The notes beneath the pieces were generated by a model, which saw only the letters and a list, made by a program, of their open reading frames with translations, did not search any database and had not been told where the DNA came from. From the NCBI GenBank assembly GCA_050010115.1, contig JBEKLQ010000141.1:1-7857 (forward strand): 7,857 bases of DNA, given 5' to 3'. This document shows, piece by piece, positions 1 to 6,084 of the stretch. Made by a program: the position numbers and the translations under genes. Source of the DNA: JAKACA01 sp050010115. Its GTDB lineage: Bacteria; Actinomycetota; Acidimicrobiia; Acidimicrobiales; Bog-793. Positions within the stretch are counted from its first letter, which is position 1. Each line of letters opens with the position of its first letter.

Positions 1-1152
1 GACCGCCACACAGGTGGTCTCGCTCGCGCAGGCGACGACGGCATCGACGGGGTTCACGCCCTGGTCAAGGTTCGACGGCCGGCCGGCGCTACCGACCTCT
101 GCCCACCGCACACCACCGTCGGCAGTGACGAACACGTCGGTTCCCGATCGGGTCGGGACGAGGTTGGCGGTCGCGAGACAGTGCTCAGTGCCAGCGCAGC
201 TGATGGAGCTCGGCATGCTCGCGGCCGACTCCGCCGGTGCTTCGGCGGCCAGCTTCCAATCGAGGCCACCATCGCGCGTGTACAGGATCACGCCGTGCGA
301 GTAGGGGACGCCGACGTAGGCGCCGGCTGACAGGAGACACCAGGACGACGACTGGCAAGACACGGTGCCGAGCTCTTCCAGTTTGAGGCTCGGCGGCGCC
401 ACCCACACGACGCGCCAGGAGCGTCCGAAGTCAGCGCTCGCCATGACGCTCTCGGTGCTGAGGGCCGGCGCGAGGCAGGAACCGTCCGCCGAACAGGCCA
501 CGCTCGCGGCAGCCAGAGGAACCTTGGCTGCCGTCCAAGAGCTACCCGCGTCTCGAGTGACCAGCACCTCTGATCTAGGCGGCGGCGAGTAGGTGAGGGC
601 AACCACCGTGCACCAGGACGTGCTGCCACAGGCCATCGAGTACCCGCCCGCCCTGCCGAGAAACGGCAACGGTCCTTCGTCCCAGCTTGCGCCACCGTTG
701 TTCGTCGTAACAAAGCGAGTCTGCTGTGTCGATCCGCCGGAGACCTGCCCGATGGCGAAGCAGCGAGTGACCGACACGCAGTCAACGGCGTCGAGGTCAA
801 TGAGGTCGCTCGGCAGCGTGGCTATCTGCCACACGGCGCCGGCGTCGGTGGTGTAAAGCGCTCGGGCTGCGACAGGGTCGCCTGTCCTCATGGCCGTCGA
901 CGACCCGACGGCGACGCAGGTTTGGCCCCAACAGGAAACGTCGGTGAGCTCGGCCGAGGGTCCCCAGCTGGCACTGCCTTGGTGTCCGGACTGCGTCGCC
1001 TTGGAGGTCGTCGTGACCGCGAGAGTCGTCGGCGTGACCGGTGTGTGCGATGGGGCGATCTTGACGGCTGCGCGACCAGGGCCACAGCCCGCGAGGGACA
1101 GGCAGCAAAGTGCCCCCGCCAACACGGCCGCGGCAGCGCTCCATCGCCTCAC
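1..1152 (-). CDS. Asp-box beta-propeller lipoprotein (3' end outside window)
   Basis: The frame is open from a GTG at 1152 to the left edge (384 residues seen, no stop). It begins with a classic lipoprotein signal: MRRW, an Ala/Leu-rich hydrophobic run, and the lipobox LAGC with the lipidated Cys at residue 23. A Pro/Thr/Ser-rich linker (about 25-62) follows. The rest is a repeat of roughly 50 residues, each with a Cys pair (C-x4/5-C at 74/79, 125/131, 175/181, 220/226, 266/272, 319/325, 375/381) and an Asp-box-like turn such as TTDAGAVW (102-109), TTNNGGASW, TRDAGSSW, TRDGGLDW and TADGGVRW. This is the pattern of BNR/Ycf48-like propellers, so an outer-face, membrane-anchored propeller is inferred. 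The substrate is unknown, and no sialidase catalytic residues can be claimed. The start is set by the signal peptide; no strong ribosome site is visible. An ATG at 1144 is in another frame. Confidence 0.85.
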   Translation of the reverse strand, partial: MRRWSAAAAVLAGALCCLSLAGCGPGRAAVKIAPSHTPVTPTTLAVTTTSKATQSGHQGSASWGPSAELTDVSCWGQTCVAVGSSTAMRTGDPVAARALYTTDAGAVWQIATLPSDLIDLDAVDCVSVTRCFAIGQVSGGSTQQTRFVTTNNGGASWDEGPLPFLGRAGGYSMACGSTSWCTVVALTYSPPPRSEVLVTRDAGSSWTAAKVPLAAASVACSADGSCLAPALSTESVMASADFGRSWRVVWVAPPSLKLEELGTVSCQSSSWCLLSAGAYVGVPYSHGVILYTRDGGLDWKLAAEAPAESAASMPSSISCAGTEHCLATANLVPTRSGTDVFVTADGGVRWAEVGSAGRPSNLDQGVNPVDAVVACASETTCVAV

Positions 1153-1587
1153 ACCTAATGGACGTCCGTCGCTCGCCTCAGCTTGCGAGCCGGGGACGTC
1201 TGCGTGAGCGCCGAGCCGGGGGGTGTCACACGATGGGCCGCCTCGCGGTCCATCTAGCCGCGCCAGGTCGAAGCCATTGGACTCGCGCCGTCACGCTCCA
1301 GACGCGTCGCGCCCACCTCGATCTGTCACGCGGAGTGCGCAATCCGGTGGCTGGATCGATCGACGTGATCTTTGGGCGGCGGCCCCACTGCAACCATTTT
1401 TGGTGTGTCCTTGAGGGGAGTGAGGCTGATGTAGAAGATCGGCACCACGAACCGTGCCGTGCCAGTGATGGAGGTAGGCCCTCCGGGTTCGCCGTACAGG
1501 CGGAGATCCCAAACCACCGCAGTGTCATGCCGGTCAAGAGCCGGGGTGGGAAGCGACTGCGGAAACGGCCCGCCAAGAGCGGGTCAG
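1153..1587. other. Gene-poor stretch between lipoprotein gene and intron
   Basis: No convincing gene is seen. It should hold the promoter of the minus-strand lipoprotein gene, but I cannot pick out clear -10/-35 boxes. A 63-residue minus-strand frame (1326-1517, GTG start, MVWDLRLYGE...) has G/C-rich third positions and protein-like composition (FVVPIFYISLTPL). It is open upstream of its GTG to a stop at 1584-1586. It resembles nothing I recognise and may be a gene remnant or chance. Confidence 0.5.
1569..1583 (+). other. Small hairpin just before the intron 5' end
   Basis: CCCGC at 1569-1573 can pair with GCGGG at 1579-1583 around a CAAGA loop, a few bases before the presumed intron start. 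Some group II introns insert next to hairpins (class C introns favour terminator stems), but this intron's protein is not class C-like. No T-run follows, so I do not call it a terminator. Confidence 0.35.
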
Positions 1588-2012
1588 GTATGCGACGAGA
1601 AGACGAACGTGTGTGAACCACTGCTGACGCATCGAAAATCTAAAGATGGCACCGAAACCGGGGCGGGACCTGGCCTCGGGATAAAGGCACGCGCTTTCGT
1701 GCACGTGCCCCGAGCCGGGGAGCTGCCTGTATGTGGCCCCGGTGGTGTCCGGTGTATAGGTGGCGTGAGCTCGTCGCAGGCGCTGGCAGGGAAGGGGAGA
1801 ACCTGTCGTCTCGATAGTGGCGATCAGCCGAAGCTGGCTGGCTCGCCGAGAGGGAGGACCCCAAGTGGCAACCACCACGAGGGGCAGAGTACCGATGCGA
1901 GGCACAGGGGCGGACCGGCCCGTAGTAGCGATGAAGGGGCTGTAATGGTCCCCGAGCCAAGGGGCCGGGCAGGCCAGGTCGACCAGACGCCAACCCTCAG
2001 GGGGATGAGCTG
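1588..2012 (+). ncRNA. Group II intron 5' ribozyme part (domains I-III)
   Basis: This non-coding stretch precedes the maturase gene. Domain III is recognisable: GTAGTAGCGATGAA (1922-1935), then a GGGG/CCCC stem (1936-1939 with 1950-1953) around TGTAATG, then GAGCCAAGGGG. The whole is closed by a 7-bp stem, CCGGCCC (1915-1921) with GGGCCGG (1962-1968). Upstream, AAAGATGGCACCGAAACCGG and the complementary CTCGGG (1675-1680)/CCCGAG (1709-1714) fit domain I helices. I did not resolve the exon-binding sites. An AGGGGG ribosome site (1999-2004) lies 8 bases before the maturase ATG. The long plus and minus open frames that cross this area are not genes. Confidence 0.75.
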
Positions 2013-2708
2013 ATGGATGGACCGAAGCAGAAGGTGAAGTCGTTTGAGATACCAAAGCGCCTCGTCTACGGGGCGTGGGAGAAGGTCCGCGACAACGGCG
2101 GTGCGCCGGGCGTGGACGCCGTCAGCATCGAGCAGTTCGAGAGCAACGAGAGGGCCAACCTCTACAAGCTCTGGAACCGGATGAGCTCGGGGAGCTACTT
2201 CCCCGAGCCGGTGCGGGCGGTGGAGATACCGAAGGATCACGGGTTGGGGACAAGGGTGCTCGGCGTGCCGAACGTGGCCGACCGCATCGCTCAGACCGCA
2301 GCCGCCTGGCTGCTGGAGGACAGGCTTGAGCCGATCTTCCACCCCGACAGTTACGGCTACCGTCCTGGCCGGAGTTGCCACGACGCCCTGGCCGTGACGC
2401 GCAAGCGCTGCTGGGAGAAGGATTGGGTGCTCGATCTCGACATCCGGGCCTTCTTCGACAGCGTCGACCATGATCTGTTGTTGAAGGCGGTAGCTCACCA
2501 CACCGACGAGGCCTGGGTCCTGTTGTACATCCGCCGGTGGCTCACAGCCCCCATGCAGATGCCCGACGGCACCCTCAAGGCCAGGGAGAAGGGCACCCCG
2601 CAGGGTTCCCCGATCTCGCCGCTGCTCGCCAACTTGTTCATGCACTACGCGTTCGACCGCTGGATGGGCCGGGAGTTCCCGGGCTGTCCCTTCGAGCGCT
2701 ACGCCGAC
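2013..2708 (+). pseudogene. ltrA: Group II intron maturase, N-terminal half (split by RIT element)
   Basis: These are residues 1-232 of the intron-encoded reverse transcriptase/maturase. The start MDGPKQKVKSFEIPKRLVY follows AGGGGG. Reverse transcriptase blocks are in order: GAPGVDAVS (30-38), YFPEPVRAVEIPK, the SYGYRPGRS block (113-121), motif A with catalytic Asp (DIRAFFDS, D143), GTPQGSPISPLLAN (194-207) and the start of the YADD motif (Y230, A231, D232). The RIT element begins directly after the D232 codon. Translation then runs through 25 or so foreign residues to a stop at 2784-2786, so the protein lacks the second catalytic Asp, the thumb and the maturase domain and should be inactive. 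Sequence and length point to the RmInt1-like (class D) group without an HNH endonuclease; the exact class is from memory of the family. Confidence 0.93.
2706..2708 (+). repeat. Left copy of GAC target repeat
   Basis: GAC here and at 6082-6084 flank the RIT element. The unbroken gene should read TAC GCC GAC GAC ATC; one GAC is extra, consistent with a 3-bp duplication or with a 3-bp identity between element end and target. Confidence 0.6.
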
Positions 2709-2729
2709 TTATGTCGACGTCGGCATAAG
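2708..2729. repeat. 22-bp near-perfect palindrome at the left end of the RIT element
   Basis: CTTATGTCGAC and GTCGGCATAAG are complementary apart from one G-T pair, giving two facing copies of the 9-bp end motif with only CG between them. The right end has no counterpart. It could be a complete recombinase core site or a by-product of an earlier insertion. Its first base belongs to the GAC flank. Confidence 0.75.
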
Positions 2730-2732
2730 TCC

Positions 2733-2763
2733 GCTTATGCCGAGGACCGAATTATGCCGATGA
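2733..2763 (+). repeat. RIT left terminal inverted repeat (31 bp)
   Basis: This is a perfect reverse complement of 6050-6080. It holds two direct copies of TTATGCCGA (2735-2743, 2752-2760) starting 17 bp apart, linked by GGACCGAA. Likely recombinase binding sites at the element end. Confidence 0.92.
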
Positions 2764-2798
2764 GTAGGTCCTGGACGCGCATCTGACCTGCTAGGTCC

Positions 2799-2827
2799 TT
2801 CGTTCGGATCCGTGCACTCGGCATAAT
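2799..2827 (+). promoter_or_regulatory. Candidate ritABC promoter
   Basis: CATAAT at 2822-2827 matches five of six bases of the bacterial -10 box and lies 53 bp before the ritA start. A weak -35 (TTCGTT, 2799-2804) is 17 bp upstream. The -10 lies inside the inner recombinase motif, so bound recombinase could repress its own operon. This is inference from position only. Confidence 0.35.
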
Positions 2828-2829
2828 TC
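2817..2829 (-). repeat. RIT left inner inverted copy
   Basis: CTCGGCATAATTC is the reverse complement of GAATTATGCCGAG at 5994-6006 and opposite in direction to the outer left repeat. It holds one copy of the 9-bp motif (2818-2826). Confidence 0.85.
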
Positions 2830-2850
2830 GGGGTCTTCCTTACGAGACTG

Positions 2851-2874
2851 CTTCTCTGGATCTACAGAGAGGAG
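2851..2874 (+). promoter_or_regulatory. Hairpin next to the ritA ribosome site
   Basis: TCTCTG (2853-2858) pairs with CAGAGA (2865-2870) around GATCTA, extendable by T-G and C-G pairs to 2851/2872. The Shine-Dalgarno GGAG (2871-2874) is six bases before the GTG start and its first two bases fall in the extended stem, so folding could limit translation of the trio. Confidence 0.5.
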
Positions 2875-2880
2875 TCCATC

Positions 2881-4086
2881 GTGGCGAACCGTTGGCACGT
2901 GCGGATTGGAGGACCGCTGGCACAATACGGCAGCGGGTTCGAGCGGCACCTGGCCGAACAGGGCTACAGCTCCGGGAGCGATCACCTGTACGTCATGGCT
3001 CAGCTGAGCAGCTTTCTGCTCGACAGCGGGCTTTCCACGTCGGCCCTGTCGGCCTCCTCGGTGCTCAAGGAGTTCCCCGACTGGCGGCGCGCTCAGGGCT
3101 ATGTGAGCGAACTGTCCTCGCTACGGATGTCGCAAACGCTCGACTACCTCGTGATGATCGGCGCCGTGACGAGCGCCGAGGCCCCTCGACCAGCAACTCC
3201 GGTGGAGGAACTGATCGAACGCTACCGGTGCTACCTCGTCACCGAGCGGGGTCTCGCCGCGCCGAGTGTGCGCGCGTACCTCGAGGTGGCCGACACGTTC
3301 TTGTTGTCGATTCACGCCGACGGAGAGCCCGTCCTCGGGTCGGTGACAGCGGCCGTGGTGACCAGTTTCGTGCTGGCCGAGTGCCGGCGCATGAAGATCG
3401 CCTCGGCAAAGGCAACGACCACCCGGCTGCGCTCGCTGCTGCGCTTTGTGTACGTGGAGGGCTTGACGACGTGCGCGCTCGCCGACGCCGTGCCTTCGGT
3501 GGCGAGCTGGAGCCTCGGCTCGCTGCCACGAGGCCTTCCCCCGACGGCGGTCACCCGTCTGCTCAAGAGCTGCGATCGCAGAAGGCCCCTCGGGCGACGC
3601 GACTTCGCCGTGCTCAGCCTGCTGTCGCGTCTCGGGATGCGGGCCGGGGAGGTGGCAGGTCTCAGGCTCTCAGACATCGCTTGGCGAGCCGGTGAGCTGA
3701 CCGTGCGCGGGAAGGGCCAGCGCACCGAGCGCCTCCCGCTTCCCGTCGAGGTCGGCGAGGCGATCGTCGCCTGGCTGCAGCGCGGACGGCCCGCTTGTGT
3801 CAGTGACTCGGTGTTCGTGCGCGTCCGCGCCCCCCATCGTGCCCTTTCGGCCGGCGGCGTCTCAGCCATCGTCCAGCGCGCCTGCCAGCGGGCTGGGTTG
3901 GCCACGGTGGGGGCGCATCGCCTACGGCACTCGGCGGCCACCGCGATGCTGCGGGGCGGAGCAAGTCTCGACGAGGTGGGGCAGGTTCTCCGCCACGAGC
4001 GACGGCAAACCACCCAGATTTACGCCAAGGTCGACCGCCGAGCGCTCTCAGCCGTCGTCCGGCCCTGGCCGGGGGCACGGCCATGA
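2881..4086 (+). CDS. ritA: RIT tyrosine recombinase A
   Basis: First recombinase of the trio, 401 residues, GTG start chosen for the GGAG six bases upstream. About 105 N-terminal residues precede a SAM-like core-binding domain (about 108-200) and the C-terminal catalytic domain (about 215-395). The catalytic set of tyrosine recombinases is complete: R254 (GMRAGE), K278 (GKGQ), H346 and R349 (HRLRHS), H372 and nucleophile Y381 (QIYAKVD). It cuts and rejoins DNA strands through a covalent 3'-phosphotyrosine link. The stop overlaps the ritB start (ATGA at 4083-4086), so translation is probably coupled. It is assumed to work with RitB and RitC at the element ends; the share of work among the three is not known to me. 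It is not recognisable as a phage integrase or Xer housekeeping protein, because it occurs in the trio. Confidence 0.93.
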   Translation: MANRWHVRIGGPLAQYGSGFERHLAEQGYSSGSDHLYVMAQLSSFLLDSGLSTSALSASSVLKEFPDWRRAQGYVSELSSLRMSQTLDYLVMIGAVTSAEAPRPATPVEELIERYRCYLVTERGLAAPSVRAYLEVADTFLLSIHADGEPVLGSVTAAVVTSFVLAECRRMKIASAKATTTRLRSLLRFVYVEGLTTCALADAVPSVASWSLGSLPRGLPPTAVTRLLKSCDRRRPLGRRDFAVLSLLSRLGMRAGEVAGLRLSDIAWRAGELTVRGKGQRTERLPLPVEVGEAIVAWLQRGRPACVSDSVFVRVRAPHRALSAGGVSAIVQRACQRAGLATVGAHRLRHSAATAMLRGGASLDEVGQVLRHERRQTTQIYAKVDRRALSAVVRPWPGARP

Positions 4087-5006
4087 GCGAGCTACGCCGC
4101 CACGCCGAGGACTATCTCAGCCTGCGCCGGGCGCTTGGCTACAAGCTTGTCGGAGAGGCCCGGCTGCTGGCGAGCTTCGTCACCTCCCTCGAGGAGGCGG
4201 GCGTCTCGCGTATCGGCACTGAGGTGGCGGTGACCTGGGCCTGCACCGTCACTGGCTCGACCGCCTACCTGGCAAGGCGGATGCGGGTGGCACGGGGCTT
4301 CGCCCGTTACGTCCACTCGCTCGACCCGAGCACCGAGGTGCCCCCGGCTGACCTCTTCCCCGCCGGCAAGCACCGGCCGGTCCCGTACATCTACTCCGAC
4401 GACGACGTCCTCTCACTGATGGGTGCCGCCCGCACGCTTGGGCCGCCGCTGCGTGCGCTGACCTTGGAGAGCTTGATCGGCTTGCTGGCAGCGACCGGCA
4501 TGCGCGTCAGCGAAGCGATGGCCCTCGATGACGGCGACCTCGACTGGCGGAACGGTCTCGTGACCGTGCGAAACTCGAAATACAACAAGTCCCGTGAGCT
4601 GCTCCTGCATCCGACCACGGTCGAGGCGCTGCGGGCCTATCGCGCCAAGCGAGACCGTCTCGGACCGATCCGGCTCACCCCGAGCCTGTTCGTCTCGTCA
4701 CGGGGCAGCCGCCTTTGCCATGAGACGGTCCAGCCAGCCTTCCGCCAGCTTGTGCGCCGCGCCGGCCTCGTCCAGCCACCCTCCTCGCCACAGCCGAGGA
4801 TCCATGGGCTCAGGCATACGTTCGCGGTCAACACGCTGCTCTCCTGGTATCGCGACGGTGGCGACGTCGCGGCCCGTATGCCGCTCTTGTCCACCTACCT
4901 CGGTCACGTGGACATCGCGGCGACGTACTGGTACCTGTCGGCGGTCCCCGAACTGCTCGCCCTCGCGGCGCGGCGTCTCGAGCGGACTGAGGGTGAGCAG
5001 CCATGA
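4083..5006 (+). CDS. ritB: RIT tyrosine recombinase B
   Basis: Second recombinase, 307 residues, starting at the ATG that overlaps the ritA stop by four bases and ending in an ATGA overlap with ritC. The N-terminal core-binding domain covers about 1-85 and the catalytic domain about 100-300. Catalytic residues are R141 (GMRVSE), K166 (SKYNKSRELLLHP, less regular than the usual GKG turn), H241 and R244 (HGLRHT), H275 (YLGHVD) and Y284 (TYWYLS), with the standard nine-residue H-to-Y spacing. The long insert VNTLLSWYRDGGDVAARMPLLS between the second His-Arg box and the LGH box is typical of this subfamily in my recollection. It is expected to act with the other two recombinases on the terminal repeats. 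Confidence 0.92.
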   Translation: MSELRRHAEDYLSLRRALGYKLVGEARLLASFVTSLEEAGVSRIGTEVAVTWACTVTGSTAYLARRMRVARGFARYVHSLDPSTEVPPADLFPAGKHRPVPYIYSDDDVLSLMGAARTLGPPLRALTLESLIGLLAATGMRVSEAMALDDGDLDWRNGLVTVRNSKYNKSRELLLHPTTVEALRAYRAKRDRLGPIRLTPSLFVSSRGSRLCHETVQPAFRQLVRRAGLVQPPSSPQPRIHGLRHTFAVNTLLSWYRDGGDVAARMPLLSTYLGHVDIAATYWYLSAVPELLALAARRLERTEGEQP

Positions 5007-5995
5007 GCGCCATCGCCCCGACCGTTCAGGGGTTCTTCACCGAACGTCTTATCAACCAGAAGCGTGTGAGCCAGCACACCCTCGCCGCCTATCGGGACAC
5101 CTTCCGCCTGCTGTTCGTCTTCGCCGCAGAGCGCAGCGGCAAGGCCCCCTGCGATCTCGATTTCGAGGACCTCGACGCCGGCGTGATCGGGGCGTTCCTC
5201 GACCACCTGGAGAGAGAACGGGGGAACAGCGCCCGGACGCGCAACTCGCGCCTCGCCGCAATCCACTCCATGTATCGCTACGCGGCGTTCCAGCACCCCG
5301 AGCATGCTGAGCTGCTCGGACGGGTGATGGCAATCCCGACCAAGCGCACCGACCGCTACGAAGTGTGCTTCCTCGAGCCCGACGAGACGAAGGCCCTACT
5401 GGCGGCACCGGAGCGCACTCGCTGGGTGGGTCGTCGCGACCATGCGCTGCTGCTTGTCGGGGTCCAGACCGGGCTGCGGGTGTCCGAGCTCACAGCCGCG
5501 AACTGGGGGGACGTGCACCTCGGGAGAGGGCCGCACATCCGCTGCATTGGCAAAGGCCGGAAACAGAGAGCCACGCCGCTCACTGCCGAGACCGTCGCCG
5601 TGCTTCGGGTCTGGGGCGAGGAGGTCGGCGTCGAGGAGCAAACGCCGCTGTTCTCGACGAGCCGTGGCGGTCGCCTCAGCACCGACGCCGTCGCATTGCT
5701 CGTCGCCAAGCACGCCGCTACTGCACGGCAGCACTGCCTGTCGCTGGGCGAAAAGACAGTCACGCCACACGTATTACGGCACACCTGTGCCATGAACCTC
5801 CTCCGCGCCGGGGTCGAGGTGGCGGTCATCGCACTGTGGCTGGGTCACGAAGATATCGAGACAACGGTCCGCATCTACCTCCACGCGGACATGAGCATCA
5901 AGGAACGAGCCCTCGCCCGCACTACACCACCGGGGACCGATCCAGGACGTTACCGACCGTCTGACCGTCTGCTCGCCTTCCTCGAGGCGCTCTGA
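5003..5995 (+). CDS. ritC: RIT tyrosine recombinase C
   Basis: Third recombinase, 330 residues, ATG inside the ritB stop overlap. The SAM-like core-binding domain is at about 8-105 (HTLAAYRDTFRLL, TRNSRLAAIHSMYRYAA) and the catalytic domain at about 125-310. Catalytic residues are R159 (TGLRVSE), K184 (GKGRKQR), H256 and R259 (HVLRHT), H282 (WLGHED) and Y292 (RIYLHAD). The H-to-Y distance is ten rather than nine residues. The tail KERALARTTPP after the nucleophile is familiar from this family. The stop codon (5993-5995) overlaps the start of the inner right repeat, so coding and end sequence share bases. Confidence 0.93.
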   Translation: MSAIAPTVQGFFTERLINQKRVSQHTLAAYRDTFRLLFVFAAERSGKAPCDLDFEDLDAGVIGAFLDHLERERGNSARTRNSRLAAIHSMYRYAAFQHPEHAELLGRVMAIPTKRTDRYEVCFLEPDETKALLAAPERTRWVGRRDHALLLVGVQTGLRVSELTAANWGDVHLGRGPHIRCIGKGRKQRATPLTAETVAVLRVWGEEVGVEEQTPLFSTSRGGRLSTDAVALLVAKHAATARQHCLSLGEKTVTPHVLRHTCAMNLLRAGVEVAVIALWLGHEDIETTVRIYLHADMSIKERALARTTPPGTDPGRYRPSDRLLAFLEAL

Positions 5996-6006
5996 ATTAT
6001 GCCGAG
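5994..6006 (+). repeat. RIT right inner inverted copy
   Basis: GAATTATGCCGAG is the reverse complement of 2817-2829. It overlaps the last two bases of the ritC stop and contains one 9-bp motif (5997-6005). Confidence 0.85.
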
Positions 6007-6049
6007 GATCGCCGCCCGATCGCCGCCGAGCTACGCCAACTCGAAGCAT

Positions 6050-6080
6050 TCATCGGCATAATTCGGTCCTCGGCATAAGC
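6050..6080 (-). repeat. RIT right terminal inverted repeat (31 bp)
   Basis: Perfect reverse complement of 2733-2763, with 9-bp motif copies at 6053-6061 and 6070-6078 on the minus strand. It ends one base before the right GAC, whereas the left copy is 24 bp away from its flank. Confidence 0.92.
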
Positions 6081-6081
6081 A

Positions 6082-6084
6082 GAC
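6082..6084 (+). repeat. Right copy of GAC target repeat
   Basis: Pairs with GAC at 2706-2708. The following GAC (6085-6087) is the true second Asp codon of YADD. Confidence 0.6.

Larger units (their letters stand above)
2709..6081 (+). mobile_element. RIT element (recombinase in trio)
   Basis: A 3,373-bp insertion made of three same-strand tyrosine recombinase genes with ATGA overlaps, bounded by inverted repeats. This organisation defines RIT elements. Boundaries are exact because the split gene can be rejoined: left flank ends TACGCCGAC, right flank restarts GACGACATC, giving an uninterrupted YADDIVVHC. The ends carry a 31-bp perfect inverted repeat (2733-2763, 6050-6080), inner inverted 13-bp copies (2817-2829, 5994-6006) and, on the left only, a 22-bp palindrome. 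No passenger gene is present. All catalytic residues are intact, so the element may still be active. Confidence 0.92.

Noticed and set aside
288..1144. Minus-strand open frames at 288-800 and 797-1144
   Set aside because: They are Arg-rich shadows of the lipoprotein frame, which runs unbroken with a signal peptide and repeats.
1213..1225. 13-bp match GAGCCGGGGGGTG also found at 6692-6704 in domain VI
   Set aside because: Low-complexity G-rich sequence; several shorter versions occur across the window, so a link to intron insertion is not supported.
1110..1616. Plus-strand frame of 168 residues
   Set aside because: Arg-rich, no ribosome site, overlaps the lipoprotein start and the intron edge, and no domain is recognisable.
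1459..2055. Frames crossing the intron 5' region on both strands, including 1824-2645 minus
   Set aside because: They overlay the ribozyme RNA and the real maturase gene; their length follows from high GC.
2709..2786. Maturase tail reading on to a stop at 2786
   Set aside because: These residues are translated from RIT end sequence and are not part of the maturase family.
2765..2799. Direct repeat TAGGTCCT (2765-2772 and 2792-2799)
   Set aside because: Only 8 bp, no partner at the right end of the element, and no clear role.
2881..5995. Tn554-type transposon or integron integrases
   Set aside because: Tn554 has two tyrosine recombinases plus a different small third protein, and no attC sites or cassettes are present; three full recombinases with inverted repeats fit a RIT element.
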